A DNA stretch of 64,000 nucleotides from Dioscorea cayenensis subsp. rotundata (taxonomy: Eukaryota; Streptophyta; Magnoliopsida; Dioscoreales; Dioscoreaceae). The stretch covers positions 32,053,016 to 32,117,015 of the forward strand of contig NC_052475.1 of NCBI RefSeq assembly GCF_009730915.1, in the 5' to 3' direction. The notes below the pieces were generated by a model. That model did no database searches. It worked only from the letters and a program-made list of their open reading frames with translations, and had not been told where the DNA came from. Numbering within the stretch: the first letter of the stretch is position 1; each line of letters opens with the position of its first letter. A program made the translations under genes and the position numbers. Positions 23,976 through 37,400 of the stretch are shown here, in pieces.

Positions 23976-26900
23976 TTATCTAAGTAACTTTCTCAATACT
24001 TGCTCGCGCGGTGTTCAATCTTGGGGAGAGCCCAATCGTGTTGAATTATGTCAAGGCTATCTTTCTCTGCTGCCAGACTCTGAAGGACAAAGTAAATTAC
24101 AAGATTAGGATAAGTGATAAACCACATAAATGAACATGACTTAAAAGGGAATCACAACAGCACTTTCTTCTTTTTGGAATACTTTCAGACTAAAATGGAA
24201 TATAACCGACAGGCTTCAGAATTATAATAGATGATCTATACAAGATGAGTACAAGATGGCTACAAGATGATAGATGCTGATCGATGCAATTAGAAAGAGT
24301 ATCCTATAATTTGGAACTATTAACAATCAGCAACTTGAAAACTACTTCTGGGAGATAACTTGGCCATTGCAATCTTATAAGAGATTTGTATTCAAATCAT
24401 ACCACCAAAACTTGGCCTAAATTAAGCTTAAAAGCTAAATATAAGTTTGTGTAATATTCCTTTCCTCGTTTCTGTTCTTCAGTTCCATTCTATCACCCGG
24501 ACATTACTCCCATAGGAATGATGTAAAAAAAAATACTAATGGCAGACCCTGCAGTTCTTAAATAATCCAATGCCCATTATTCATTTTAGAAGCTATTTCT
24601 AGCAACAACATTAGTTTTATATCTAGATAGGATATGCAGAGATCTAAAGCGAACTTATAAACAAGGTTACAGGCTCTCAGTAACAAAATAATTCAAATGC
24701 AGTTAATTTGTTCTTGCACATAAAGGACACATATTTTAAAGCATCACAAGCACCTACCCTTGATGCATCAAACCCAAATCCACCCATCTGCATCATCCGC
24801 TGTGTGTCATCCATGGCTAAAATGAAAATTAAAAGACAAATATAAGATCATGAAGATATAATCCCAACTTATTGATTCAAACAGAAATCACATATTGAGT
24901 AATTTAAGCATTAACAATACTAACCATTTTCTTCTCCCAAAATGAGGCTGAAGAATCCCCTTAGCCCAAACAGATTGAGGAAGTACCTGCAGCATTGAAT
25001 AGCAGATTACCATACAGGCTTATCAATCTTAACCCAGAAAAAACAATGGGCAGGTATTATTTCATGCTTAAAGAAGGCAACTACCAGGAACGGCTGCTGA
25101 CATAGCTCACATCAACACTGCTTAAATCAATCCCATTTTGCAGCATTGCCCTAAATCTTTGAGTCAATGGGAAGGGAATTTTTGCTGAAACATGAAACAG
25201 TAAATCAGATGCCAAGCATAATATCTCGTATTACTTGTCCGGAAAGCACAGATCACAAATTCATACTAATCTTAAAAAGAACAGCAAAAAGAGAATGAGA
25301 AATGAAATAAATAAATAAACGAAGTACCATACAAATGGATGCAGAAGGAAGAAAACCACCCCCAAAAAATATATATAATAATAAAATAAGAAAAATAAAG
25401 GAAGGAAGCAGGTGCAGGAAAATTGTTTAAACAAATTTTTCACAATAATAAGTTCCAAATATAATAATATACAAGTACTAAAATAGAGAGAACAGTTGAT
25501 TTCATCAATAACAAATTTAGTAATGTTACAAGATACATACCTGCTACAAAACCTGAGAAGAAAAAGTTCACCCAAGCAAAAGTAAGTGACTGAAAAAAAT
25601 AAATAAATGTCAGTAACTCCTCTTAGAAAAGAGAGCTGCTTCAAGAGTCATGGACAGTCACCTGGGGTATTAGCATTGAAAGATTTTTCTTCATCATATC
25701 CATAGCCATGTTTGGGTCAGAAAACATCTGGGCTTGTGCATTTTGAGCTTGCTCTTTGGGAACATGAAGCAGCCCATTCTCCTATATGACAAAACCACCC
25801 TTTTTCATCATCAAAATGTAGCAACAACTTATTAACATAAATGATGTTTTTGCATCTTAAAAAGAGAAATCAACCAATAAATATACATAGATAAACACAA
25901 CTTCAAGAGGATGACTTGGCAGCATAAAGACACTACAGATTGCTATGGTAAACCATTATTAGCTTCAACAATGTTTTAATTCCTTCCTATGACAACTACA
26001 GCATTCTAACTAAAGTAAATTCAAAGTTTTTAAGAAAAAAGATAGCCAAAAACACTCAATAGCTTTTTTATCCTGAGCAATATAAAGCACTCGATAGTTC
26101 TTAGCTCAAATGCAAATTTGAGATAATTCATTTATTATCCTCAGCAATATAAAGCACTCGATAGTTCTTAGCTCACATACAAATTTGAGATAATTTTCCT
26201 ACATGATTTCATTTTTTTCATATAATCATAAAAATCAACAAATTAGTCTATCAAAGTTCATTTTCAAAAGATGATTCTTGCATTGAACACAATATGAAAT
26301 TCCAAAACTGGTGAGCAGAACTAACTGGGGATCAAACTTCACAACCCTAAGATATAATGAAAAAGATGAAAGCTATTCCAATTAAAATCTCAGTAATTCG
26401 TCAATATTTCATATCTCAAAAAAGTAATTAGTCAAAATTCCAAGAAATATGAAGAGAGGGGACTAATATTCCTATCTCGCACACAACTCACCCGAAAACA
26501 AACTTCACAATCTGAACATAGAATGACAAAAGATGAAGCTATTTCGAATCAATTCTCAGTAACTTGTCAAAATTTCATATCTCAGAAAAATACCTCGTTA
26601 GTGAAATAAACTCTGCGAGCCCGGAAGGACTTCGATGGGATAAAATTCGCACCGGATTTCAGATTCCTCGCCCGAATAATCACTTGCCTGCAATAAAAAA
26701 CAGCCAAACAAAATTAGGGTTAGGCAATAGCTACCAAAATCACAAACAAATAATAAAAAGTATATAAAAAATAAAAAGCAGATTTAAAATCTCAATCGAG
26801 AATAAGGAACAGAGAGAAGAATAGAGCCTGATGAAATTGAGGTCGGAGGCATCGCGATTAAAAAAGAAAAAAAAAAAGAAAAGAAAAAAAAAAAGAAAGC

Positions 26901-27141
26901 AGAACACAGCAAAGGAAAAAAAAATCAATCTTGATCGAGGAAAACAAAGAAATAAGGCAAATTTTCGGTTTGGGGAGAAAGAAACAGACCCTTCCTTGAG
27001 GGCCTTGGCATCAGGGAGCTGGGATGAGCGCATGAGCTTGGAGACGAAGTACCGCAGCACGCCGATGAGAACCATGACCACTGATAGCGGGATCAGCACC
27101 CAATCCCTGATCGCCGTATCCAGTACCAAGTCCTCCGCCAT
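23976..27141 (-). CDS. EMC3: ER membrane protein complex subunit 3 (EMC3/TMEM111)
   Basis: EMC3 is a core subunit of the ER membrane insertase for tail-anchored and multipass proteins; it belongs to the DUF106/Oxa1-like superfamily (known). Eight exons in gene order: 26990-27141, 26594-26687, 25662-25781, 25541-25589, 25085-25184, 24925-24986, 24758-24816 and 24079 downwards. All joins keep phase with GT-AG sites. The protein starts [20 protein letters not shown], with a first membrane segment at about 14-33. The cytosolic block [13 protein letters not shown] precedes a second segment ([14 protein letters not shown]) and a third ([17 protein letters not shown]). As assembled, the last exon stops at TGA 23993-23995 after IEHRASKY (240 residues). 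One added base beside 24005 would restore [10 protein letters not shown] ending at TAA 23976-23978, about 246 residues, the usual length. A longer in-frame start exists upstream but is a CT-repeat translation. Confidence 0.93.
26071..26199. repeat. Two-copy 67-bp tandem duplication in EMC3 intron 2
   Basis: The segment starting TCCTGAGCAATATAAAGCAC at 26071 recurs at 26138 with a few substitutions, both copies running through CTCGATAGTTCTTAGCTCA and AAATTTGAGATAATT. It is a simple local duplication with no sign of a mobile element. Confidence 0.85.
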
Positions 27142-27976
27142 AGACGCGCAGCTTCGAGATCTCAACAACGCGACGCGAGAGCGAGAGAGAGAGAGAGAGA
27201 GAGAGAGACTTGGGCACCAGAAGAGAACACCCGATAGCATAATAGAGGGTTTTATTCTTAAAAAAATATATTGAAAGAGTTTATCTCGAGGCGGATGAAC
27301 GACTAGGAATTGAACTGATTCCTAGATAAATCAAGTGCGCATCTTGAAGAATATGAACGGTTATGATTAAATTCAGTGAATCGGGATACTTGATTTCATG
27401 TCTGATTTAAATCAACGGTTAGAAAGAGATCAGCCGTGCGGGAGATCAATGTATAGATTTATCAGATGGACTAAATACGAATATCTTGAATGTTTTAATC
27501 TTCTCAGATTGAAATTATTTTTGGGATATAATACAAGATCTTGAAATTCGGCTTCCATACCACATTTCAGGTCCAATTTATAGTAAGCAGTAAGCACTAT
27601 TTAATCAGTTATAAATTCAAAATCCCGTCAGATGTTAGCTTTCAAATAAAAATAAAATAAAATTATATTATGCACTCTTTTCTCAAAGAAAAGCTTTATA
27701 TATATATATATATATATATATGCATATAAATAAAAAACATTTCCAAACATAATGATGAAACAAATATTACATTGGATTGGATTGCTCAAGCACAAAAAGG
27801 CACATGAGGAATCCAATTGAACTGTTCTTGAATCTTAGTAAATGCTACAAAAGAACAAACGACCAAAATTTACTCCTCAAGAGCAAGTCAAGATTATATA
27901 AGATTAGATTGACAACAAAATAAACATTATAGATGAGATATTAATGCACAAAAAGAAACATGTTAATTTACAGATA
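27142..27976. other. Spacer between NRPA1 and EMC3, with EMC3 promoter and leader
   Basis: Both genes lie on the - strand, so this holds the NRPA1 3' end and the EMC3 promoter. A (GA)n tract at about 27184-27208 lies about 45 bases before the EMC3 ATG and would be (CT)n in its 5' leader. The motif ATCAACGGTT occurs in the middle part. A (TA)n array sits at about 27698-27721. No other gene is seen. Confidence 0.55.
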
Positions 27977-30900
27977 TTAAACATGCAGATTCTGCAGCAA
28001 GTCGAAACAACCAGTCCCCATCTTCATTGGTTGTCCCAAAGATACGCTCGCCGACGGGGCTTCCAAGTTATCAACTTCACCATGCAAGGCCGCCTGGACA
28101 ATGAATTTCGTGGCTGTTTCAAAAGTCATTTTGCCAAATGGTGATGTGCAGAATTTATCCATTCCGAGCCTGTTCATCGATCGATACCAGCCCGGGAGGG
28201 TCATAAAATCAGCAATTAAGCTCAGGTGCCGGTGGTTGACATGTATGCCATAGGCACCAAACACACCCTTCACCTCATTAATGATTGTTGATTTAGCAGC
28301 CTCAATGCCGTATGTGGTAAGCATCGCATGAATGTCATTTGATTGTACTTGAGCAAGATTCAAATGTTCATTTAAGTTCCAAAAGACGGAGAAATTGACA
28401 CCAGCCGTCTGCAAGGAGTATGGATCAGTGGGCTTTTTCCTTTCAATCACCGTGCATCGATCAATGTTCTTCACATCCTTCAACAGCACTTTCTTCGCCG
28501 CTTGCTGAGCAACCTAAAACAATAAAATAAAACAAAATAAAAGACCAATACACTATCTTGGGCATCTTAAAACATGTTTTTGGTCAATATGGGTATATCT
28601 TGCTTCTAACAATTTGCAAAGTCAGCAATTGTAAAGTTTGAAAGAAATTTGATTTTGAGGATACTTCAGAAGGAGAGAATAGTACCTCTGCCAATAAAAT
28701 ATGAGGGTCCTCCTCCTGAAAGACGATCAGCAATTCAAACTTCAACTTATGATACTTGGTTCTAATCACCCGTTTGGCCTCCCTATCTGGTCTTTGTCTA
28801 GTTTTCCTCTTCTCTGTCGATACATCTTCCACTGTCTCAGACACTGGTACTTCAAAGTTAGATGGGCTTCCCAAAGCTTCGAGGTCAGCCTCAGAGTTGA
28901 GAAGCTTGCCACCTGTGACATCATCCTCGTCGTCAGCATCAGAGTTAAGAGGCTTGCCTCCTGAGACATTGTCCTCGTCATCAGTATCAGAGTTGACAAG
29001 CTTGCCTCCAATGACATAATCCTCGTCCTCAGCCTCAGCTTGGTCATCTTCCAAACCAGATGCCGCCTCTTCGTCATGATCCTCTGATGCCCTTGGAGAG
29101 CTCACTTTTTCTGCATCATCCTCATATTCCATTTCATCACAGACCTGTCTTTTCCTCTTTTCAGCATCGGCGCCTTGATCCTCAGCAATTTCATCACCAG
29201 CATCACTTCCATCACCTGCATCATCATTGTCTTTCGTCTGTCCAGCTTTGCTCTCCGATTCATCAGCATCCTCCTGTTCATCATTGTTGCTCTCATCTTT
29301 CCGCGAAACATCACTGATGTCACCAATCTTGTACACCAAATCCAGGTGTCTGAAGATGGCAACCTCCAAAGCCTTAACAAATGAAACCCTCAATGTCTGC
29401 TCATAAGCATCTAATGTTACACCAAATTTAGTACGGTAATCATCAGAATGGAAAAGCTTCCTATTCAGAAGATCAGGATGATGAAGCTTCATTTTAAGCC
29501 TGTACATGATAGATGCCTTGTGATTATGAATGTAAAGCGGCACCGTGAAGACCTCCATATTTTCCACAATGTCAGCTACAGTGATCTTCCTCAATGTTGC
29601 CGCAAGATCTTCAGCATCTTCCCTGCAGCAACAAAAGAATATCATCACACGAGGCTGAAGATGTAATTAAGTATACAGCAAAATCACTCAATTGGAATAA
29701 CTTTCCGAGCACGCACTTCTCTATGTGATGAAACAAGGGGCAAGTCATTATAGGAGTCCTAATATCCTCCTTGGCAGTCATTAAAATTTCTTGCAAGCGT
29801 GGTATTCCAAGTGTCACATTCATATCTCCTCGCCCGGCAAGATGGAAAGTGTTCAGTCTGGAGAACAGAAGAATGAACACCAAGTCAAATTGATGAACTA
29901 AATGATAGCATAAAAAGATGAGTTACACACTCAAGATGCAACAGTTAACTCTATCTTTAGAACATGATTAGCAGGAAAATATTGTGGCAATTCCTTATAA
30001 CAACTATGCAACAAGAGAAAAGAATATCTTGTACCCGAAAAAAGGTCCCATAAGTGCAAGACTAATCTCTTGAAAGAACATTAAATTGACCTTTTCCTGA
30101 TTTTAACGATTAGATTATTATCAGATCAGAAATAGCAAAACAAAATATTACACTTCACATATGATCTCAGTCCGTAATGTGATATGAGATGTTGGAATCT
30201 GTTATTCTCAACAGCACATCTACCAAAAGTTAACTTTATCATCAAAACATTGACATTATCCACATGACAAAAACCCAAGCATAAAAATGCATAAAATCAA
30301 GAGTAATTAGCATCTAAGCAATCAATTTTCAGAAGGGCATAATTTCATGAAACCGAAATATAGGAATACTATGCTAGTATAGAATTGCAGAAACTAGACT
30401 TTTCAAAGGAAATTCAAAGGGAAAAGTCTCACGTCATTTGTGTGGACGGCTCTCCAATAGATTGAGCAGCTACCACACCAACAGGCTCACCGGGATCAGC
30501 AAGACTGGAGAAGTACTTCACCTTTAACAACTTCAGCAACTCCTTCTTCTCAATTTTATGGAGCCCTTTCTTTGAGAGGTTATGAATAAAAGTTGTTGCC
30601 TTCTCCTTGAGTGCTTCAGGCAACTCCCTGATAAAAGCATTTGATTTGTACAAATCTTGATCGCTTGGCCTATCTAGAAGAATGCTCTTGTTCTGAAATA
30701 GTAGGTAGAGAAAAAATGAGAACATCTCTAGGAGGCAGAGATTGATAACAAGTAAAAAATAGGAGTTTGATGATTAGATTTTGGTCTTACAGAAGCAAGT
30801 ACACCAAATTCAGTAAGAAAACTGGTTTTCAGAACATCAACTCCATCCTCCCCATACATGAATTGTACAACAGATCCGTCTGCATCACGCACAGTATAAT

Positions 30901-33900
30901 CATAAGAGACTTTTAAGCACTCAAGATTCTTCACAAGACAGCGTTGCAAGTATCCACTTCGGGACGTTTTAATGGCTGTATCAACCAACCTGACGATAAA
31001 CGGGCTATTTTAGACAAAATGTAGAAAATCTGGAACAATGCATCACTGCCAAAAGCAGCAGTTTTGTGCATCCTAGATGTCCAAGCACCAGACATGAAAA
31101 AAATGACTGAAGGAACAAAGTTGAAAACACATTCAGCATTATTACAATAACTCATCACTAGCATCAAGAATATGGGCATAGTAACCGTAATACATATTCA
31201 GCCAAAGGCAGATGTTGGTATGGGAATTCAGCACATCTACATGCAATAACCAAAGTACAAACAAATATTAATACACCCTAGCTCCATCCACAAATAATGA
31301 TATTGCACTCTTTCCACAATAGCAGAGATTTTTATCTTTTAATCTTTTCTTTAGTTATTTTCCATCAGGAAACAGTAAGATGTTAGAGAGTTGCTTTATC
31401 AAAATTACTGCATTTACAATTCATAAGACTCAATCAAACGGTGAATGTTCAAACATGCAAAACAGATGCAAGAGCTCGGATACATCACAATCTTTTCATT
31501 CAGATCCTTGCTAACCAGAAGGCCATTTATAGGCATTCATCATAGCATATGCAAAAATCAGCATCCTCCGCTGTTGAAATTTATTATTCATAGAAGCAGG
31601 AACAAGGGAGACCATAGTTATTAATCTCAGCTTCTATAACTGGGTTTAGTGATCACTTCTACAAAGATTCAGTATAATGAGGTTCAAAAAAGGAACCATT
31701 CAGTATAAAGTGTGTTCAAGACCATAATCCAAAAAACTCAACATCACAATGGTATGAACTATGAAAAATTGAGATGACAAAAATCAACAGGCGCTCAAGC
31801 ATATCTACAAGCAAAACAAAACTCTAAAATCAAGCCTATGCACCAGCAGAACCCAATTTATGATTGGCTAAATGCTGAAGAAATACTGATGTCAGCAGTT
31901 GAAACAACAATGTATTCGAATTAGTCTTTAAATTTTAAGAACGTTCAATAGACATTGGTGCTTGCAAGACTCGAAGTTTTCAAGAGACCTGAGATGAAAA
32001 GTTCCTCTCCAAGATAACAAATAAATGTAGCTGCTTAGGGATGTTCCGAAATTTCAGTTACTTGCTCAAGACCAAAACTAGTAATTCACGTTGTGCCGAG
32101 AAGCAAGCAGATTGCACTTGCAATGACATAGATGACTTTCCTAAGGACAACCAACAAGGAGACACTACCCAAGCCCTAGGACAGTTAACTACAGATCAGT
32201 CTGCCTTGAAAGAAACTAAAATAAACTTTTCAACAAACAACAGGAGCAACCTTTTTATTATCTACGAGAATCTTTGTGGGAATGCAAAATGATGGAGACT
32301 TCATTCCAAGGAAGAAGTCAGTAATTGCAAGTCTAAAGTTTGGCATGGCCAACAGCCCAGTTCAAGTTCAATTACATTAAACCAAAACAAATCAGATCTG
32401 AGTTTGGTTGAGAGTTCCAAAAACTGATTCAATCCAAACCAAACCTAACCGAAATGTTTAAAAATTTTATAATATGATAAAAAATAAAATAAAATAGAAA
32501 ACAAAATTAAAACCCTAGACCAAACTACCACAACATCCCATTATCTCACCACTCTTAATATCGCTTTTCTCTTAATTGGATCTAAATCCTCAACAAATGC
32601 TGGCCAGCAGCCAACATCACTGTACCAGCAGCATGCACCATCTAAATTCCATCTCTATCTCGAGTTTGCAGTGGTTTTTTTTTTCTTTTTTCATAAAAAC
32701 CTAATCTAGGGTTTCTTTCTGAACCCCTCTAGGAGCATTGATCTTAGTGAAGATGATGAGGTTGATGGTGAGATCAAACCATTAACATTGAGGGGCTGAG
32801 ACGGGAGAAACAGGTGGGAATAAGGTTATAGAGTTAGGTCGAAGGACCAGAATAAGGTTAGAGATATGGATCGAAGATGTAAGGGGCTCGGAGAAGGAAG
32901 ATTTGAGTGAAAAGATGAGGAGAGGAGTAAAGAAAAAATTAGCAACGTGAGGTTATTGACACAGCAAAGTACACCAAACTGATTTTGGGACAGTTCAGTT
33001 AGGTCTGTTAATCAATGCATTTCAGTTCGGCTTGATATTTTGTTAACAGAAATAGCTCAGTTCATGCCAAAATTTTACTTAAAACCAATCAAACCAAACC
33101 ATGAAATCCCTGATTGGAACTAAACATTTCTTACCTAATAAAAGCTGGTCATTGCTATCCAACATGCAAGAGACTTCTTACACGGAAAAGAAAATTCAAA
33201 TAAATAACTTCAGTTCCTCACTCCAAAAAAGAGTTTACAATTCCTAGGAAATTACTATAAGAGTGAAAATTCAACGTACCCCTCACGACCAGCCATGCAA
33301 TGGAAATAATACTCTTGAGGACGGAGACCAGTCAAAAACCGATCACTGATAAAACCACCAGCTCTAGATGAAATATCCCAAGGAGGAAAGCAGGGTAATG
33401 TTTTCCCAGATACCATGCGAGGGACACGTTTTCCCTCTAATTCTTGTTGGCCTAATAAAGAAGATATCTGTGTCATATTGACCTACACAGTGGTTAAAAA
33501 AAAAGTCAGCAGCCTCTCTTCTGAAAGTGAATATGCTTCACTGCTATTAGAGTATATATCACTTCATGAAAAATTACATTTCAGTAAATAAGTTTAATTG
33601 AAGAAAATTAAGGACTAGCACATACATGCAGCAGTTAAGATAAATAAACATACACAAAGTCAAGAAATTAACACAGAATGACTAATAAATGTTGCACAAT
33701 GTGATATTGTAAAGATTTATTCTTCTCCAACCATAATTGAACTCCCGAAATTTCATGACCACAAAATACATTTAAAAAAAATAATGAAAAAGGTGCACCA
33801 AATAAAGGAAAATCTAGGGGAAATATGAATAAAGCAAAAGTACTACAAAAAGAAGTCCAAAAATGAATCAAAGACATGAAAAAATTACTTAAAATAACCC

Positions 33901-34419
33901 TTGCAACGGAGGAACATCCCATCCCAAAGGAGCAATCCTTTGTTCAAGAGCAGGTTCCACATGATGGGGCTAAGGATTCTTCTGAAAATGGACTACATTT
34001 ATTTTGCTCGAAATAAGAACAAGAAAAAAAAAATACAAAATAAAGGAGAAGCTTACCAAGCCACCTTTAGCACCAGTTACAGTCATGAGAGAGAGACAAT
34101 TGGCTGGAAATGATTTTACCAGTCCAGTTGGAAACAAGGCATTATTAGCTTCAGATGTTATGGCATTCATTTTACTGGACATCATTCTATCCAAACGTGC
34201 TGTCTCAGGTTCTATGTTTGTTCGTATAACCTTCTCAATCTCCTTTTGCAGATCTGTAGAACCTGAATGAAAAAATGATTGCATGATGCTCCAAAAGTAT
34301 TCCAGGAAATGTCAAACACCAAGAATAAATATTAGAAGCTGGGTACCAGGAACACTGAGTTTCTATATTTGAAATGAAGAAATGACTACCATATGTCATA
34401 AAGACTCAGCACTCAACAT

Positions 34420-34453
<34 letters not shown>

Positions 34454-37400
34454 AGTATTGCCGAATCTCATAAATGGATTCTTTAAACATGGCTCATTGA
34501 GGCTGAGTATCGGAACATTATTTAAGAACCTTGTATTAGGTAAGGTAATGAAAACCACAAATTGAAGATAGATACTGGCAAGGAAATATGATAGCTTAAA
34601 GAACATAAATAGAAGCCCAACAAATATCACAAATAATAGAATAAAAAGGCCTGTCGCATAACACAGCCCACTGAAAATCCAGAAAATTGACAAAAAACAT
34701 ACCTACAGAATTATTGTTAGTAAATTGCAAATGGACTTGTTCACTTTCCTTTTCACTAGTTTCAAGTATATCTTTCCTCCTCAAATCCAAATCTTCAGAA
34801 ATTAAAAGGTCATCTACTCCACACGTGAATCCGTGAATCTGAAAAATGAATTGACATTCTCAACAAAATTTAATGTCACGTAGATAAAGGAAATCTGTAT
34901 ATCAACAAATTCTAATCTCAAAAAGAAAAAAGAAAAGTTCAAAATCAAACCTGAAGAAAGATAGTAAACAGACGACTGAACATTGAAAGCAAAATTCCAG
35001 CAGTATCAGCACCATAAAATTCATGGACTGTATGAACCAGACCATGCTTGCCAAACTGAGCTTTGTCAATCATTCCATGTATTAATTCATTGTTCAATAT
35101 AAACAGCTTGTGTTCAGTAAGATCCTTTCCAAAATATTCTTTTGGGATTCTCCCATCTTTTTCAACAGTAAAAGGCTTCCTGCCTCTTGTGACATAGCTG
35201 AGGATTGAAGAAATGACCTATATAAATTTAGAAAATTTAGCAAAAAACAGGAGCACTCATTTTTATATATATAATTAGTAACTGAATTACTTTAGAAAAT
35301 AGAAAATTTTTCAATGCCAATCAATAACATGTCCAAAGAATGAACCTGCTTTCCAGTCCACAAAGGTTTTGGCTTTAAAATGGCAGGAAAGAGGGGCTGA
35401 ATCTCATTGCCGGAGCATAATACGGTAACCTTTTCCCCAAATTTACTAACTTGAGAACTGGAAGCAGCAATCGGCACACAGCAAGCATATAGCAGCTGAT
35501 TGTACTCATCACGGGTAAGAAACATGTCCTTCCTTGTTAGAAGTACAGCGCTGATAATATGATCCTGAAAAGGCATATAAATAAAAAATTAGAATAATGA
35601 ATAACAAGTCCAAGCCACAAAGCTCAAACATTTAGAAAACAACTCCTAAAAATATAATAAATGAATACAACTGGTAAGTTGAAATTCCTAACCTGAATCA
35701 AACCCCTGATGGGATCACCACTAGTAGGAACAATATATTGCTTGTTGGCATCTACAATCCCAAATGCCTCCGCACGCGACACTTCATCTTGAGGGAGATG
35801 AACATTCATTTCATCTCCATCAAAATCAGCATTATAAGTGCTGTCATGAGAGAATTTTAATGCAAAAGTAAAGTCATGGTAAGAGGAAAGCAATCGAAAC
35901 CTGAGAAAATACAATAATAAACCTGCAATTTGCATAATGCATTCTAAATGTCTTTAACTCTGGCAATACACGAACAATATGAGCCATCATACTTGGCTTG
36001 TGCAGTGTGGGCTGCCAAATAAAAGAAAAATGAAACATTATAGGATATTATGCAAAAACTTATGCAAAGAGTATCACCTTTATTTAACAAAGGCGAAGGA
36101 TCATAGTTAAAGAATAAAACTTCCTCGGATGATAATAGACAGTATTCCTCAAATGTTAACATCAGACAGATGTTGATAGTCTCATAATATGTCACCAACC
36201 ATATTACCTATAAGAAAAATGGCAAGCAATACAAACAAACGGCATAGTAGGACTTCCATGTCCAATATATATCACTACACATCAATATTGCAACAAAAGA
36301 TAAACAAAAGAACAGTTTAAATTGTTCAAAGAATAAATGACAGATTTGATACATGATATTGTCATACCTGCCTATTGACAAGGACAACATCACCATTGCG
36401 AAGGTGAACATTGACAATCTTTCCCTCAAAGTCAGTTTCTGGTCCCTTCCCTGTTTGTGCAGAAGCTCGTGAAGTCGGTAATTTTCGAGCAATTGCCATG
36501 CGATGATTTCTAGTAACTTGCAACTTGTACATCCTATCTTTGTCTTTGTAATGTGTCGCTCCAGGATGAAGATCAGCGCCATTTATAACAGCAGCCCTTA
36601 GTTCATCAACATTCCAAGGGGTTACTCTCTGCAAAATAACTTCTTTCCTCAGTTGCAAAAAATCAAAACTTTACATATTTATTAAATTAGGTGTTTGTTG
36701 AAAGAAGCTCCGCCAAATATTTTACATATATTTGCATTGCCTATACAAGGAATCAAAGAAACTCTTTTTCTTCAACAGTGTTTAACACATTACTTGCAAA
36801 ATGAAGAAAATTCAAAGTTAAATTATTTCATTAGAATAACTTAATGATAAAAACAATCCATCATGTGCTCATAAGTCAAAACATAAAACCAAATTTTAAC
36901 AGTAGCAGAACATGAAAAGAAAAAAATATTTAAAAAAAAAAACATTGCAAGACAAATGCATATAGTTGCAAGTGGCCCACAATTACAACGAAACAAGCAT
37001 GATTATATATTTATAAAAATAGGTATTCAACTAATTTCTTACAAATAATAAAACTTCAAACCCTTATTACAGCACAAATAAAAGAAATATTCATTTTAAT
37101 ATAATTACATAAAAACTCAAACATATCAGATTTCAAAGCATTAAAACAAATGCATCTACTTGCAAGCACCACCCAATTACAAGCATAACACTTTAGTTGT
37201 CTGGTTCTAAGGCTGATGTCAGTGAACATACTAAGTCATTTGAAAGTTTATGGATATGTTCAGTGAAACAAATTCGACTCATCTAAAAGTGCAGAGAAAA
37301 ATCAATCCCAACCCATTAAAAAACAAGTCATTAGATTTGTAGAGCTATGTGCATATCTTAGGAACAAGTTCATGCCAAAATGCCTAGCAAGCCTCAGGCC

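Noticed and set aside
28701..29384. Several + and - strand open frames over the acidic region of NRPA1
   Set aside because: They are alternate frames of the GA-rich acidic codons. Exon phase and family motifs support only the NRPA1 frame.
32041..32292. 83-codon open frame in NRPA1 intron 16
   Set aside because: It has no recognisable domain, unbiased composition and an intronic position, so it is most likely chance.
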